The notes under the pieces: generated by a model
Seen by the model: the letters and a program-made list of their open reading frames with translations, nothing else
Told to the model about the DNA's origin: nothing
Database searches by the model: none
Made by a program: the position numbers and the translations under genes
In this document: piece after piece, positions 20,483-53,835 of the stretch
Layout of the letters: every line of letters begins with the position of its first letter
Position numbering within the stretch: position 1 is the stretch's first letter
NCBI RefSeq assembly: GCF_004027225.2
Contig: NC_044301.2
Span: forward strand, 27,425,234-27,489,233
Direction of reading: 5' to 3'
Source of the DNA: Strigops habroptila
Taxonomy: Eukaryota; Chordata; Aves; Psittaciformes; Psittacidae
Length of the DNA: 64,000 nucleotides

Positions 20483-23002
20483 GAATCATAGAACCATAGA
20501 ATAGTTAGAGCTGGAAAGGACCTTAAGATCATCTAGTTCCAACCCCCCTGCCATGGGCAGGAACACCTCACACTAAACCATGTCACCCAAGGCTCCATCC
20601 AACCTGGCCTTGAACACTGCCAGGCATGGAGCACTCACCACTTCATTGGGCAACCCGTTCCAGGGCCTCACCACCCTCACTGTAAAGAACTTCTTCCTTA
20701 TAGCTAATCTAAACTTCCCCTGTTTAAGTTTGAAGCCATTACCCTTTGTCCTATCGCTACAGTCCCTGACGAAGAGTCCCTCCCCAGCATCCTTGTAGGC
20801 CCCCTTCAGATACTGGAAGGCTGCTATGAGGTCTCCACACAGCCTTCTCTTCTCCAGGCTGAACAGCCCCAACTTTTTCAGCCTGTCTTCATACGGGAGG
20901 TGCTCAAGCCCTCTTATCATCCTCATGGCCCTCCTCTGGACTTGCTCCAACAGCTCCATGTCCTTCTTATGCTGAGGACACCGGAACAGTACACAATACT
21001 CCAAGTGAGGTCTCACAAGAGCAGAGTAGAGGGGCAGGATCACCTCCTTTGACCTGCTGGTCATGCTTCTTTTGATGCCGCCCAGGATATGGTTGGCTTT
21101 CTGGGCTTCAAGCGCACGCTGCCAGCTCATGTTCAGTTTCTCATCAACCATCACCTCCAAGTCTTTCTCCACAGGGCTGCTCTGAATCTTTTCTCTGCCC
21201 AACCTGTAGCTGTGCCTGAGATTGCCCCGACCCAGGTATAGGACCTTGCGCTTGGCTTGGTTAACTTCATGAGGTTGGCATTGGCCCACGTCACAGGCGT
21301 GTCAAGGTCCCTCTGGATGGCATCCCTTCCCTCCAGCGTATCAACCGAACCACATAACTTAGTGTCACTGGCAAACTTGCTGAGGGCACACTCAATCCCA
21401 CTGTCCATGTTGCTGACAAAGATGTTGAACAGGACCGGTCCCAACACCGATCCCTGAGGGACACCACTCATTTCCCGTCTCCAGCTGGACATTGAGCTGT
21501 TGACCACAACTCTTTGCGTGCGGCCATCGAGCCAGTACTTTATCCATCGAGTTGTCCATCCATCAAATTGATGTCTCTCCAATTTAGAGACAAGGATGTT
21601 GTGCGGGACAGTGTCGAACGCTTTGCACAATCCAGGTAGATGACATCAACTGCTCTGCCCCTATCCGCCAGTTCTGCAGACCCATCAGAGAAAGCCATCA
21701 AATTGGTCAGACAGGATTTCTGCTTACTGAAGCCATGTTGGCTGTCACTAACCACCTTTTTTCTCATGTGCCTTTGCATGCTTTCCAGGAGAATCCGCTC
21801 CAAGATTTTGCCAGGCACAGAGGTGAGACTGACTGGTCTGTAGTTCCCGGGGTCTTCCACTTTCCCCTTCTTGAAAATGGGGGTTATATTTCCCTTTTTC
21901 CAGTCATCGGGAACTTCACCTGACTGCCACGATTGTTCAAATATGATGGACAGTGGCTTAGCAACTTCATTCGCCAGCTCCTTCAGGACACGTGGATGGA
22001 TTTCATCAGGTCCTATGGACTTGTGCACATTCAGGTTCTTAAGATGATCTTGAACCTGATCCTCTCCTACAGTGGGCCTAAGGTCTTCATTCTCCCAGTC
22101 CCCGCATCTGCCTTCCAAGACTTGGGCGGTGTGGTCAGAGCAATTGCAAGTGAAGACTGAGGCAAAGAAGTCATTGAGAACCTCAGCCTTCTCCAAATCC
22201 AGGGTAGCCAGTTCTCTCGTTAGCTTCTGGAGAGGGTCCACATTGTTCCTAATCTGTCTTTTGTTTGCTACATACCTATAGAAGCCCTCCCTGTTATCTT
22301 TCACATCCCTTGCCAGATTTAATTCTAACTAGTCCTTACCTTTCCTGACCTGGTCCCTAGCTTCCCGGACAACATCCCTGTATTCTTCCAGGCTGCCTGT
22401 CCTCGCTTCCACCTTTTATAAGCTTCTCTTTTTTCCCCTCTAAGTTTCCTCAGCAGTTCCTTATCCATCCATGGAGGCCTCCTGGCCCTCCTGCCGCACC
22501 TCCTTCTAGTCAGGAAGCAACACTCTTGAGCTTGGAGCAGGTGATCCTTGAATATCGACCAGCAGTCTTGGGCCCCCCTGCCCTCTAGGGCTTTATCCCA
22601 TGGAACCTTACTAAGCAGGTTCCTGAAGAAGCCAAAGTCTGCTCTCTTGAAGTCCAGGGCAGTGAGCTTGCTGCATGCTCTTCTCACTGTCCTGAGGATC
22701 TCAAACTCGACCATCTCATGATCGCTACAGCCAAGGCTGCCTTGGAGCATCATTTTCCCAACCAGCCCCTCCCTGTTGGTGAGCACGAGGTCAAGCATGG
22801 CACCTCTCCTCGTCGGCTCCTCTATTGCTTGAAAGAGGAAGTTGTCTTCCACACAATCGAGGAACCTCCTGGATTGCTTGTGCCGCGCTGTACCGTCCCT
22901 CCAACAGATGTCAGGATGGTTGAAGTCCCTCATGAGGACAAGGGCCTGTGAGCATGAGGCTGCTCCTATCTGTCTACAGAGAACTTCATCCACAGATGAA
23001 CT
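20483..23002 (-). pseudogene. CR1 LINE, endonuclease-RT, frameshifted
   Basis: The 3' tail (ATAGAACCATAGAATAG) is at 20483, with the CACACTAAACCATGTCACC-type 3' region. The minus strand reads endonuclease (22325-23002, with CSDHEMVE), linker and RT start (21540-22304), and RT core (21151-21630, then 20573-21289). At least two frameshifts separate them. The catalytic motif reads FASD instead of FADD, so the active site is altered. Truncated at about 23002 against an LTR fragment. Confidence 0.9.
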
Positions 23003-23537
23003 CACAACCACACAGCCGCTCGCTCACTCCTCCCTCCCTGATCCCAGAGGGATGGGGAGGAGAATCAAAAGAATGTAAATCCCAGGGGTTGACATAAGAA
23101 CAGTCCAGTAATTAAGGTACCATACAAAACTACTACTGCTACCACCAATCGTAATAATGATAAGGGAAATAACAAGGGGAGAGAATACAATTGCTCACCA
23201 CCTGCCGACTGATACCCAGCCCGACCTGAGCAGTGATCTGGCCTTCCGGGTAACTCCCCCCAGTTTCTATACTGGGCATGATGTGCTGTGGTATGGAATA
23301 GCCCTTTGGCTAGTTTGGGTCAGGTGTCCTGTCTCTGCTTCCTCCCAGTTTCTTGTGCCCCTCCTCCCTGGCAGAGCATGAGACTGAAAAAGTCCTTGGT
23401 CGGAGTAAACATTTCTGAGCAACAACTGAAAACATTGGTGGTGTTATCAGCACTGTTCCCAGACTAAAGTTGAAAACACAGCACTGCACCAGCTACTAAG
23501 AAGGAGAAAAAGGACTGCTACTGCTGAACCCAGGACA
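23003..23537 (-). mobile_element. ERVL-type LTR fragment
   Basis: Minus-orientation LTR lacking about the first 35 bp (it starts at ACCACACAGCCGCTCGC) and ending GAACCCAGGACA at 23537. The missing end coincides with the CR1 junction. Confidence 0.82.
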
Positions 23538-24149
23538 GCCTTGAATGCCAGGGGGAATTTGTTCTATAATGACAATAGCAAATGCATTTATTTGTCCACA
23601 TTGTCATTTGTTGCATTCACCCAGCAGTTACTGTGTTGAAAGATGAAATGGGAGCAATAGTTTAATGTTTGATCAATCACATTGCATTTGTCAAACTACT
23701 GAGCAAAGGTGTTGCATAATCGTGACTTTGATCAGATACTTCTAGGCATTTGTAATATAAAAGTACTATTTCACTAAAACCCTTTTATTGATAAAGTGTC
23801 TAGAAGATATTGTTAGCCTTCAGGCAGTGGTAGCAAATCTACGTTAGGAAGAAAGAGACACGAAACTGAACTTGGTGTGCATTATAATGCTAATTTTTAT
23901 TTCCAGTCAACTGATTTAAATGTTAGAAGTGATTGTTTCAAATACATTTTATAAACATTTTTTAACTAACTTGTTTTGTTTCTAGGACAGGACACACTGG
24001 CTCTGTGCATTGCATGATATATTGAAAAAAGAGAACCTCTATTTTTAATGAGTTCTGGCCACAGAAAAAAAACAACTTAAGTATTTTCCCCATTGCATTC
24101 CCAAACAGAAATGTATGTAGTAGTATAATATTCTGCAGCTAGTAAAGCC
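23538..24149. other. Single-copy-like sequence
   Basis: AT-rich, no recognised repeat, no supported coding potential. Lies between an LTR fragment and a CR1. Confidence 0.5.
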
Positions 24150-26118
24150 ATTAGAGGGGAAAAAAGAAGCTTATAGAAGGTGGAAGCGAGGACAGGCGGC
24201 CTGGGAAGAATACAGGAACATTGCCTGGGAAGCTAGGGACCAGGTTAGGAAAGATAAGGCCCAGTTAGAATTGAATCTGGCAAGGGATGGCAAAGATAAC
24301 AGGAAAGGATTCTATAGGTACGTAGCAAATAAAAGACAGACTAGGGACAACGTGGGCCCTCTCCAGAAGCTATCGGGAGAACTGGCTATCACGGATTTGG
24401 AGAAGGCTGAGGTTTTTAATGACTTCTTTGCCTCAGTCTTCACTAGCAAATGCTCTGACCACACCACCCAAGTCTTGGAAAGCAGATGCAGGGACTGTGA
24501 GAATGAAGACCTTAGGCCCATTGTAGGAGAGGATCAGGTTCGAGATCATCTTAAGAACCTGAACGTGCACAAGCCCATGGGACCCGACGAAATCCATCCG
24601 CGGGTCCTGAAGGAGCTGGCGAATGAAGTTGCTAAGCCACTGTCCATCATATTCGAAAAATCCTGGCAGTCAGGTGAAGTTCCCGATGACTGGAAGAAGG
24701 GTAATATAACACCCCATTTTCAAGAAGGGGAAGGTGGAAGACCCGGGGAACTACAGACCAGTCAGCCTCATCTCTGTGCCTGGCAAAATGTTGGAGCACT
24801 TTCTCCTGGAAAGCATGCTAAGGCACATGAAAAACAATGAGGTGGTTGGTGACAGCCAACATGGTTTCACTAAGGGCGATTCCTGCCTGACCAATTCAGT
24901 TGCCTTCTATGATGGGGCCACGGAACTGATGGACAGGGGCAGAGCAGTTGACGTCATCTACCTGGACTTGTGCAAAGCGTTCAACACTGTCCCGCACGAC
25001 ATCCTTGTCTCTAAATTGGAGAGACATCAATTTGATAGATGGACCACTCGGTGGATAAAAAACTGGCTCGATGGCCACACGCAAAGAGTTGTGGTAAATG
25101 GCTCGATGTCCAGTTGGAAAACAGTAACAAGTGGTGTCCCTCAGGGATCGGTGTTGGGACTGGTCCTGTTCAACATCTTTGTCGGCGACATGGGCAGTGG
25201 GATTGAGTGCGCCCTCAGCAAGTTTGCTGACGACACCAAGCTGTGTGGTTCGGTTGATACGCTGGAGGGAAGGGATGCCATCCAGGGGGACCTTGACATG
25301 CTTGTGAGGTGGGCTGATGCCAACCTTATGAAGTTTAACCAAGCCAAGTGCAAGGTCCTACACCTGGGTCGGGGCAATCCCAGGCACTGCTACAGGTTGG
25401 GTGGAGAAGAGATTCAGAGCAGCCCTGCAGAGAAGGACTTGGGGGTGTTGGTTGACAAGAAGCTTAACATGAGCCAGCAGTGTGCGCTTGCAGCCCAGAA
25501 AGCCAACCGTATCCTGGGCTGCATCAAAAGAAGCGTGACCAGCAGGTCAAAGGAGATGATCCTGCCCCTCTACTCTGCTCTTGTGAGACCTCACTTGGAG
25601 TACTGCGTACAGTTCTGGTGTCCTCAACATAAAAAGGACATGGAGCTGTTGGAGCGAGTCCAGAGGAGGGCCATGAGGATGCTAAGAGGGCTGGAGCACC
25701 TCCCATATGAAGACAGGCTGAGAGAGTTGGGGCTGTTCAGCCTGGAGAAGAGAAGTCTGCGTGGAGACCTCATAGCAGCCTTCCAGTACCTGAAGGGGGT
25801 CTACAAGGATTCTGGGGAGGGACTCTTCCTTAGGGACTGTAGTGGTAGGACAAGGGGGAATGGCTTCAAACTTAAACAGGGGAAGTTTAGGTTAGATATA
25901 AGGAAGAAGTTCTTTACAGTGAGGGTGGTGAAGCACTGGAATGGGTTGCCCAAGGAAGTTGTGGATGCTCCATCCCTGGCGGTGTTCAAGGCCAGGGTGG
26001 ACAGAGTTTTGGGTGACATGGTTTAGTGTGAGGTGTCCCTGCCCATGGCAGGGGGGTTGGAACTAGATGATCTTAAGGTCCTTTCCAACACTAACTATTC
26101 TATGATTCTATGATTATA
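24150..26118 (+). pseudogene. CR1 LINE with nearly intact RT
   Basis: 5'-truncated in the endonuclease end (GGGGAAAAAAGAAGC). Frame 24271-24840 gives [20 protein letters not shown] through DWKKGNIT. A one-base change near 24715 shifts to frame 24734-26026, which holds the RT palm ([20 protein letters not shown]) and the natural C-terminus VLGDMV. The 3' region GTTTAGTGTGAGGTGTCCCTG and the tail TATTCTATGATTCTATGATT end at about 26118. The best complete 3' end among plus-strand copies. Confidence 0.92.
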
Positions 26119-27209
26119 TTTTCACTAATCTAAGGTATCATAATAATTGCTAAGGGTAAGCTAACCCCTGAATAATAGTGTAGGGAAAAATGCTGCAAAT
26201 GATAGTTGCTTTTCTACTGTCTATATAAAGATGATTTCAAGGATCCAGTTCAGTAATAAACCTAACTTTAGCTACTTGCAGACAGCATAACCACAGAATA
26301 TACTGATAATGACTACAATATAATGTAGTTTCAGTAAGGTACAGTCCAAAATGATTAGGCATTTAGTAATCATTATTGAATTTATGAATGTTGGTTTTTA
26401 AAAATTTAAATCAGCTGACCAACTTATCATTCAACCTTGAATTTTATTTATTAAATATTTTCTAAGCTCAGATAGTCCTACTTTAAGTGTTCAGACACAA
26501 GTGAAGATAATTCAAAGGCAATTTTTTAAAACTTAAAATAATAGCAAAGTATGTAGCTTTAAACTCTAATATTTTAATTTTTATTTTGTTTTAATTTGTT
26601 ATACTAAACAGCTAACAAACCTTCTCTGTAAAGAGGAATCAGAAACATGTTCCAAAGCGCTCTAGCATGCTCAAATGCTGAATTTGTGGTATCCATCCTT
26701 GGCCATGTCTTTTTAGATTTCTCAAATATTAGCTTTCCTCTTGATGTTTCAGTAGGGTGGGAGACAGAAGAATAGATTTTGTGAGTTTTATGTGGCAGGA
26801 ATATGTTGAACTGCTGGGACTCAGCCCTTGGGGGAATTTGATTCCTATTCAGAAGTGTATAGGATTTGAAAGTCAGATAGGGAAGGGGGAAGACTGACTG
26901 ACAAGATACCTATTGAAAGCCATGGAAATTGGCACTTGACACAACTAGCTAGAGCTAAGACTCATCCATGATATTTCTCTGGTCACAACTACATTTCTTT
27001 GATGCTTCATTTCACTTGTTTGTATCTTTACTGCAAATACAAAGAGGAGAAATATTACAGACAGACACTGCCCTTTCCTTTTAGCCCGCTACAAGAATGC
27101 TGTGTCACTTCTTGGATCCTGGGATCCATTTTTGGAGGGTAGATAGAACAGGAAGCAAACCACCTATCCTACATACCATCAGCCACTTATCTCCCATAGT
27201 CATGCCTAG
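26119..27209. other. Single-copy-like AT-rich sequence
   Basis: No recognised repeat or gene. Ends at the CTCAG target duplication of the next LTR. Confidence 0.5.
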
Positions 27210-27342
27210 CTCAGTGTGGTGGGTTGACTTTGGCTAGCTGCCAGGTGCCCACCAAGCCACTCTATCACTCCCCCTCCTCAACTGGACAGGAGGAGAAAAT
27301 AAAGTGAACAAAAAAAAAGCTCATTACTTGAGATAAAGACAG

Positions 27343-27990
27343 GGAGATCCTGGTGGGGTCCTGGTGGACAGCAAGCTCAAATATGAGTGAACAGTGTGCA
27401 GCTACAGCAAAGAAAGCCAAGAGGATACTGGGTTACATCAACAAGAGCAACACCAGCAGAGATAAAGATATCATTGTCCCACTCAGTGACTGTCAGGCTA
27501 CACCTGGAATACTGTGTTCAGTTTTGGTCCCCGCTATACAAAAAAGATGTGGACAGGCTGAAGAAGGTCCAGAGAAAGGCCACAAAGATGATCCAAGGGC
27601 TAGGAAGCCTGCCATATGAGGAAAGGCTGAGAGAACTAGGTTTGTTCAGCATTGTGAGATGAAGGCTCAGGGGATACCTTATCACCATGTTCCAGTATTT
27701 AAAGGGTGGCTACAAAGAAGATGGAGACTCCCTTTTTACGAGGAGTCACATGGAAAAGATGAGGGGTAATGGGGAGATTCCTACTGGACACAAGAGGAAA
27801 ATCTTTCACAACAAGAACAATCAGCCATTGGAATAATCTCCCCAGGGAAGTGGTGGATTCCCCGGCACTGGACACTTTTAAGATTCAGTTGGACAGCCTG
27901 CTGGGACATCTACTCTAGGTCATGCTTGTCTAGAAAGGTTGAACTAGATGATCCTTGAGGTCCCTTCCAACAAGGTATCCTATGATTCAA
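27343..27990 (+). mobile_element. Older CR1 3' end nested in the LTR
   Basis: RT C-terminal sequence ([29 protein letters not shown]) in broken frames at 27353-27662, followed by the 3' region ending TCCTATGATTCAA. Divergent from the young CR1s. Confidence 0.85.
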
Positions 27991-28049
27991 TTGCTGTCAC
28001 GGTGAAAACAGACTTGACTTGGGAAAATTAATTCAAATTATTGCCAATT

Positions 28050-28640
28050 AAGACTATACCTTCGTGTTATGTCTTGTAAGGCTCCATACAGCTATGGAAG
28101 AGAGCTATTTGGGAGTTCGGCAGTCTTTTTGAAGGGGTAGAGCAGACGTTGTAGAGCAAACACTGGAGTCACTGAGCCATAGGTTAATTGAAGTTTTAAT
28201 GCTTCTCTGTGTATATGAATCTGTCTTCCTGTACAGACAGAGGATGTAAAATGGCTTGGAGATGGTGACTAGGGAAAGACTGCTAAATAATTCTTATAGA
28301 ACAACTAAAAGGCACCTAATGAAATTATGAAGTGATTGATGTAAAGCAAACAGAAGTATTCTTTTAAAGACTACACATAGTCATAGAATTCATTGTTGTA
28401 GATGACAAAAATAGAAAAAAAAAAAGCATTAACATAAATTTTTAGACTAATTACTCAAAGTCTATTTTTTAATGGACTTATTGTTTAACAAATTCCAGCC
28501 CAGAATCATACAAACATTGTTTCTGCTCCAGCGCATGGCATTATTTCTGGATCAGATTTCTGTGATGGTAATGTACATTGTGTAAGGGTATATGAAAGGA
28601 GTGTGTCTGCTCCTTTAAGGGGATCTGCTCAAGGGCCTTT
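28050..28640. other. Unclassified block inside the solo LTR
   Basis: Interrupts the LTR where the sister copy (57380-57410) is continuous. AT-rich with an A-run near 28411-28424. No coding potential and no terminal repeats seen. Confidence 0.4.
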
Positions 28641-29404
28641 TCAGTGCTGAGAGAAACAAAAACAAAACTAAAAACAAAATTAAAAACATCTTCCCCCAAC
28701 CCCCTTTCTTCCCAGGCTCATTCATTCCCAACTCTTCTACCTCCCCCTCCCCAAGCAGTGAAGGGGGATGGGGAAGGAAGGTTGCTGTCAGTACATAACA
28801 GTTCATCTCTGCCTCTCCTTTCTCACACCTCTCCTGCTCCAGTGTGGGGGATCCCTCCCACAGGAGACAGTCATTCAGAAACTGCTCCAGCATAGGTCCC
28901 TTCCACAGGGTGCAGTCCTTCAGGAACAGACTGCTCCAGCATGGATCCCCTGTGCCATCACAGGTCCTGACAGAAAACCTGCTCCAGCATGGGCTCTCCA
29001 TGGGATTGCAGCTTCCTTCAGGGCATATCCACCTGCTCTGGCAGGGGCTCTTCACAGGCTGCAGGGTGGATATCTGCTCCAACATGGTCCTCCATGGGCT
29101 GTAGTGGGACAACCTACTTCACCATTGGCTGCAGGGGAATCTCTGCTCTGGCACCTGGAGCACCTCCTCCCCCTCCTTCATTGACCTTGGTTTCTCTCAC
29201 ATTTTTTCTTCATTCCTCCCTCTCACAGCTGCTGCACAGCTTTTTTTTTTTTTTTTTTTTTTCTTAACCATTATCACAGAGGCACCACCAACAGCTCAGC
29301 TTTGGAGTCAGCTGAAACTGGTTCTGTCCAACATGTTCTCACCTCACAGAAGCCACCCCTGCAGCTACTACCCAAACCTTGCTGTGTAAACCAAATAGAC
29401 TCAG

Positions 29405-31607
29405 CTTTCTCTTCATCTTTTGCTTCCCCAAAGCTCTCCTTAGTCTGGCTTCACACCATGGCTAGTGCATGTGTGCATCAGGTGATCATACCTTGGTGGA
29501 CTGTGGGTTAATTTACTGAGAAATTTAGATTGTTATGTTGGAACATGATCCATTGCTTCTTGTGACATACCTGCCCAAGGTCACTGCCCAGCTCCAGAAA
29601 CTTCGCAAAAATCCGGTATACATTAACAGTGCCTAATTACAAGGTTTAATTACTAGCACTGATAAAAGTAGCTGAGGTTGACATTGGCGCACCTAGATGA
29701 TTAATTATGACAAGGTCCTTGTGAACCAAAATATGAGGAATGTGTCATGATTTTTAATAGGTTTATACCTAATTTTAATTTGACTACAGACATTTCAGTC
29801 ACTGATTTATGATAACTAATTCCAGATTTGCTTTTTGGTGTAATGCATACATCCACAGTTTAATGCTTTTATTTATTTATTTTAGGAATCCTAGCCAGTA
29901 AAACAGAAATTAATATATATATATGCACACAGGCCATTAGTTTAACTACATCCAATCCCTTGTATAACTTGAAGTGAGCACACGTGCAGTACTGTCACTG
30001 TGCAGGGTTATAGCAGATATACATGACATTTAACATTACAGTTAAATCTGAAAACAGGTGTCGAAAGTATACCTTTAATAACAGAACTCTACTGTTCAAC
30101 AGATTTATTCTCTAGACAAATCAGTATAATAATTTTATAGATGATGGATCAGAGTTTCTAAAGATATTCAAGTTGCTGCTGTTCTCAGGAATTATGCTGT
30201 ATTAGAATTTAACTGGAGTGAAAGAATAGTGGCTAATAGAGAAATTCTCTAAGATAGAGATTTTAGCAGGAGACGGGCTATCTTGACGTCACTTTCAAAT
30301 CACATCCTTACCAGCATTATAAATTTGATTTCAAAAGTCTGTACAAAAAAAAAACAACCCCAAAACTTCCCCCTGCTGTCAGTCTAGAAAAATGCCTTAA
30401 TGAAATAATGCTTAGTTTCTTAATCAAAACTACTTATTTTTCACAATATTTAAATGGATTACAATATTAAGAACTGGTTTGTTATTCTTAATATTGCTAT
30501 CATGACTGAAATGGACACACAAGGTGAAATTTTCTAAAACTATCACCATTGTTTAAACACTTATCCCTATGAGGTTAAAGTTGCCATTAGTATGGGTCAA
30601 AGAGAAGCTATCTGAGCCCAGCCTGCTTTTGAAAAATCCCATCAAGGGTCATAAACAGGAATTGAAATGCTTAAGTTTTAATTTTCATTCTGTCAAACAC
30701 GGAGAGGGGCACAGTGATGAAATATTTCAGTTTTGTAAAAAGAAATTTTTTTTTTCTATAAGTATAAAAGGCAGGAATTTGAATGATGAAGTTCTGTTCC
30801 TGACACTACTGCTGGCTCACTGACAGATTTTTAACAAGTTGTAGCTACTTGCTATCACCTCCATATCACAGCCTCATACTCAGTGCAGTGAAAGCTACCT
30901 ACCCAAACAGAAGGCACTATGAAGATCTAGTCCCTTGCAGGTTTAATATCATTGGCTAGGAAATAAAAATAATAATTTCTTACCCAAACTTTATGTCTTT
31001 TAAAAGGCTTTGATCATATAAAGCTCAAATCACCAGGAGATTCTATTTTAATTTAATACTCTATGTATTATTCTTTCTGCCTGCCATCCTTCCTTCCTTC
31101 CTTCCTTCCTTCCTGTTGCTGTATCTATGAGATTTTGATCCAGAGATGGAGAGGCCTGCCAACCGAGAGATTTTCTTGATTTTACCCAATAGCGTACATT
31201 AGCAGTACTTACTGCTGAAGTAAGAAAAAAGATTACTGGACAGCAAAAACTTCTGAGAAAAGAATACAACACAGTTAATCCCTGTAAAATCTGCATGCTT
31301 GGCTTTGCCAAGAGTATTATTAATTTCATTGTATGTAAAAGAAAGTGTGCTCAACATCCTCCTTTATATCCCATTATAAATTTGTTTCATTTAAATTTTA
31401 ACAATTTTCAGTCAAGGTTGGTAAGTTTAAACCATTTACAAGCAATGTTTTTTAGAGCAAACTGGCTTTATATTTGTACTAAAAGAAAAGATTTTTCAGA
31501 TTAAGTGTTTAATGGAATATAGGAATTAAATCGGAATGTTCACAATTACACTGACACCAAAATACCAATAAAAAGCAAATGCTATTCAGTAACACATAGC
31601 AGAATGC
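29405..31607. other. Single-copy-like AT-rich sequence downstream of UBQLN1
   Basis: No recognised gene or transposable element. Contains a CTTC microsatellite at 31086-31114 and an AT run near 29914. Confidence 0.5.
31086..31114. repeat. (CTTC)n microsatellite
   Basis: About seven tandem TTCC/CTTC units, uninterrupted. Confidence 0.95.
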
Positions 31608-32833
31608 TTTATTTCACTACTTTCACTTTATCTGAATAGTCTTCAGTATCGTATAAGACTTCCTCTCTGTCCTCTACTTTATACTCCAAGTATTATTTGC
31701 TAATCTTAGCCCAAAGTCTGTAAATAGTCCCAGAGCTAATACTGAAAAGTCAATAATCTTGAATGCTGGAGAATCACCAATTGCAAACACATTGAAACAA
31801 GTTGCTCAAATACTTTTTAATTAATTTATTACCTGTGCACAAGAGGTAACTAGCAATAAAAAAATCAAGATATATACAGTATTTTTTTACATGGTGGTTA
31901 AAAGTAAATAGAACATCACATGACAATGGCTGAAAGTAATGCTTCCAATTACAAATCATAATGCATGTTAGAATCTCAATTGAACAAGCCAAAATGCCTT
32001 GGAAATAGTTTCAGAGCACAAGGCAATGCTCCTTTAAGTTGCACAAAAGTAATTTACAGTTAATCTGTAACAATGTTGCACTGAGACAATGTTACAGTGC
32101 AAGATTCTTTATGACTAGATGTGAAGATATAACTAGAACAACAATTCTAGTATATTTTAAATTAACTTGGCTAAGCATTTTTTCCTGAGATGTTTACCAA
32201 AGATGCTGGAAGATTCTACACTAAAAACTATGTCTTACTAATAATTTTTTTTTCCCTGGCCTTTTTCGGTTACTTATTATTTCATTCTATTGCAATGTGT
32301 AAATTTCTAGAAATGAGCTGTCTCCATTATATATGTTGTGTTTATACTTCATACAAATAAAAGAAAAAATGGTAGATTACTCAAGTGGTATAAATCTTAC
32401 AGCATTTTGCTAGCAAAAAAAATACATGCCAAAATCACCATAAGCAGCACTGGTACCCACAAATTATAGCCTTCAATTGTTTCTTTTTTAATTTGTATCC
32501 TACATAAATTACTACTGAAGGCTAATGGTTTAGTAGTAAATAAATTGGACAGCTGTAGAGTCAGACAAAACCTGCTCAACTAACTGTGAAAGCCGGTATT
32601 GTTTCAAAAACTTAAGAAATAATGAAGAACAAAAGCGATGCATGCAACAACTGAGTGAAAATGCATCAATTTCCTATTTGAAGAAAGCTACTGCACTTGA
32701 CCTTAAAATGCATGACTGATTTTAGTTATAACAAGATAATCCCAAGAGTCAGAATGAAATAAAGCAACTATTTTAAAGATTTAAGAGCTGTTATAAAAAA
32801 TAAAATACATTTTTTTGAGTTAAAGAAACACTG
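31608..32833 (-). other. UBQLN1: Probable UBQLN1 3' untranslated region with candidate poly(A) signals
   Basis: AT-rich sequence directly downstream of the stop, free of recognised repeats. Minus-strand AATAAA signals lie at 31825-31830 and 31608-31613. Which one is used cannot be read from the sequence; the end given is the farther one. Confidence 0.45.
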
Positions 32834-53417
<20,584 letters not shown>

Positions 53418-53835
53418 CTAAACAGAAGTGAATATTATATAGTTATGTAATTGAATACTGAACTACTAATCTTTTAATCTTTAAGGAATAACTATATTTT
53501 GCTCACATTTATTACATTAATCCACTTGTACGATATGTTTTGCTTTATACAACCTAGAAACACTTCAGTAAGTTATCTCAACTTTTTATCCAAAGGAAGA
53601 TGGGAAATCAATTTTCCTATACAATTAAAGTCAACTGTTTCATATCTAGATCACTAAGTATACAGGTGGCAATAAAAAATTTGGTGTCACTTAAAGACTA
53701 TACTGTCATTTCAGTCAGGCATGTACCCACAACACATTACATACATGGTAGTACACATGCTATTGAAATCATCCATTGCTGACATGCTGAGGATGCAAAA
53801 ACACATTATGTTAATTCAGTCCACATTTGTGCAGG

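Larger units (their letters stand above)
27215..29399. mobile_element. Solo LTR of a second family with internal insertions
   Basis: Starts TGTGGTGGGTTGACTTTGG and ends AAACCAAATAGA, flanked by CTCAG at 27210-27214 and 29400-29404. It has the tandem CTCCAGCATGGG-type motifs (28878-29090) shared with 57190-62888. A CR1 fragment lies within at 27343-27990. A further block, 28050-28640, is not part of the related LTR. Apparent ORFs in the CTCCAGCATGG repeats (for example 28768-29184) follow the repeat periodicity and are not genes. Confidence 0.8.

Noticed and set aside
28878..29090. CRISPR-like spaced repeats in the LTR (CTCCAGCATGGG units)
   Set aside because: Units are degenerate with no constant spacer length, lie inside an avian LTR, and the genome is a vertebrate one.
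28768..29184. 138-codon ORF and overlapping frames in the solo LTR
   Set aside because: Produced by the tandem CTCCAGCATGGG units; all three frames stay open, and sister LTRs do not keep any one of them.
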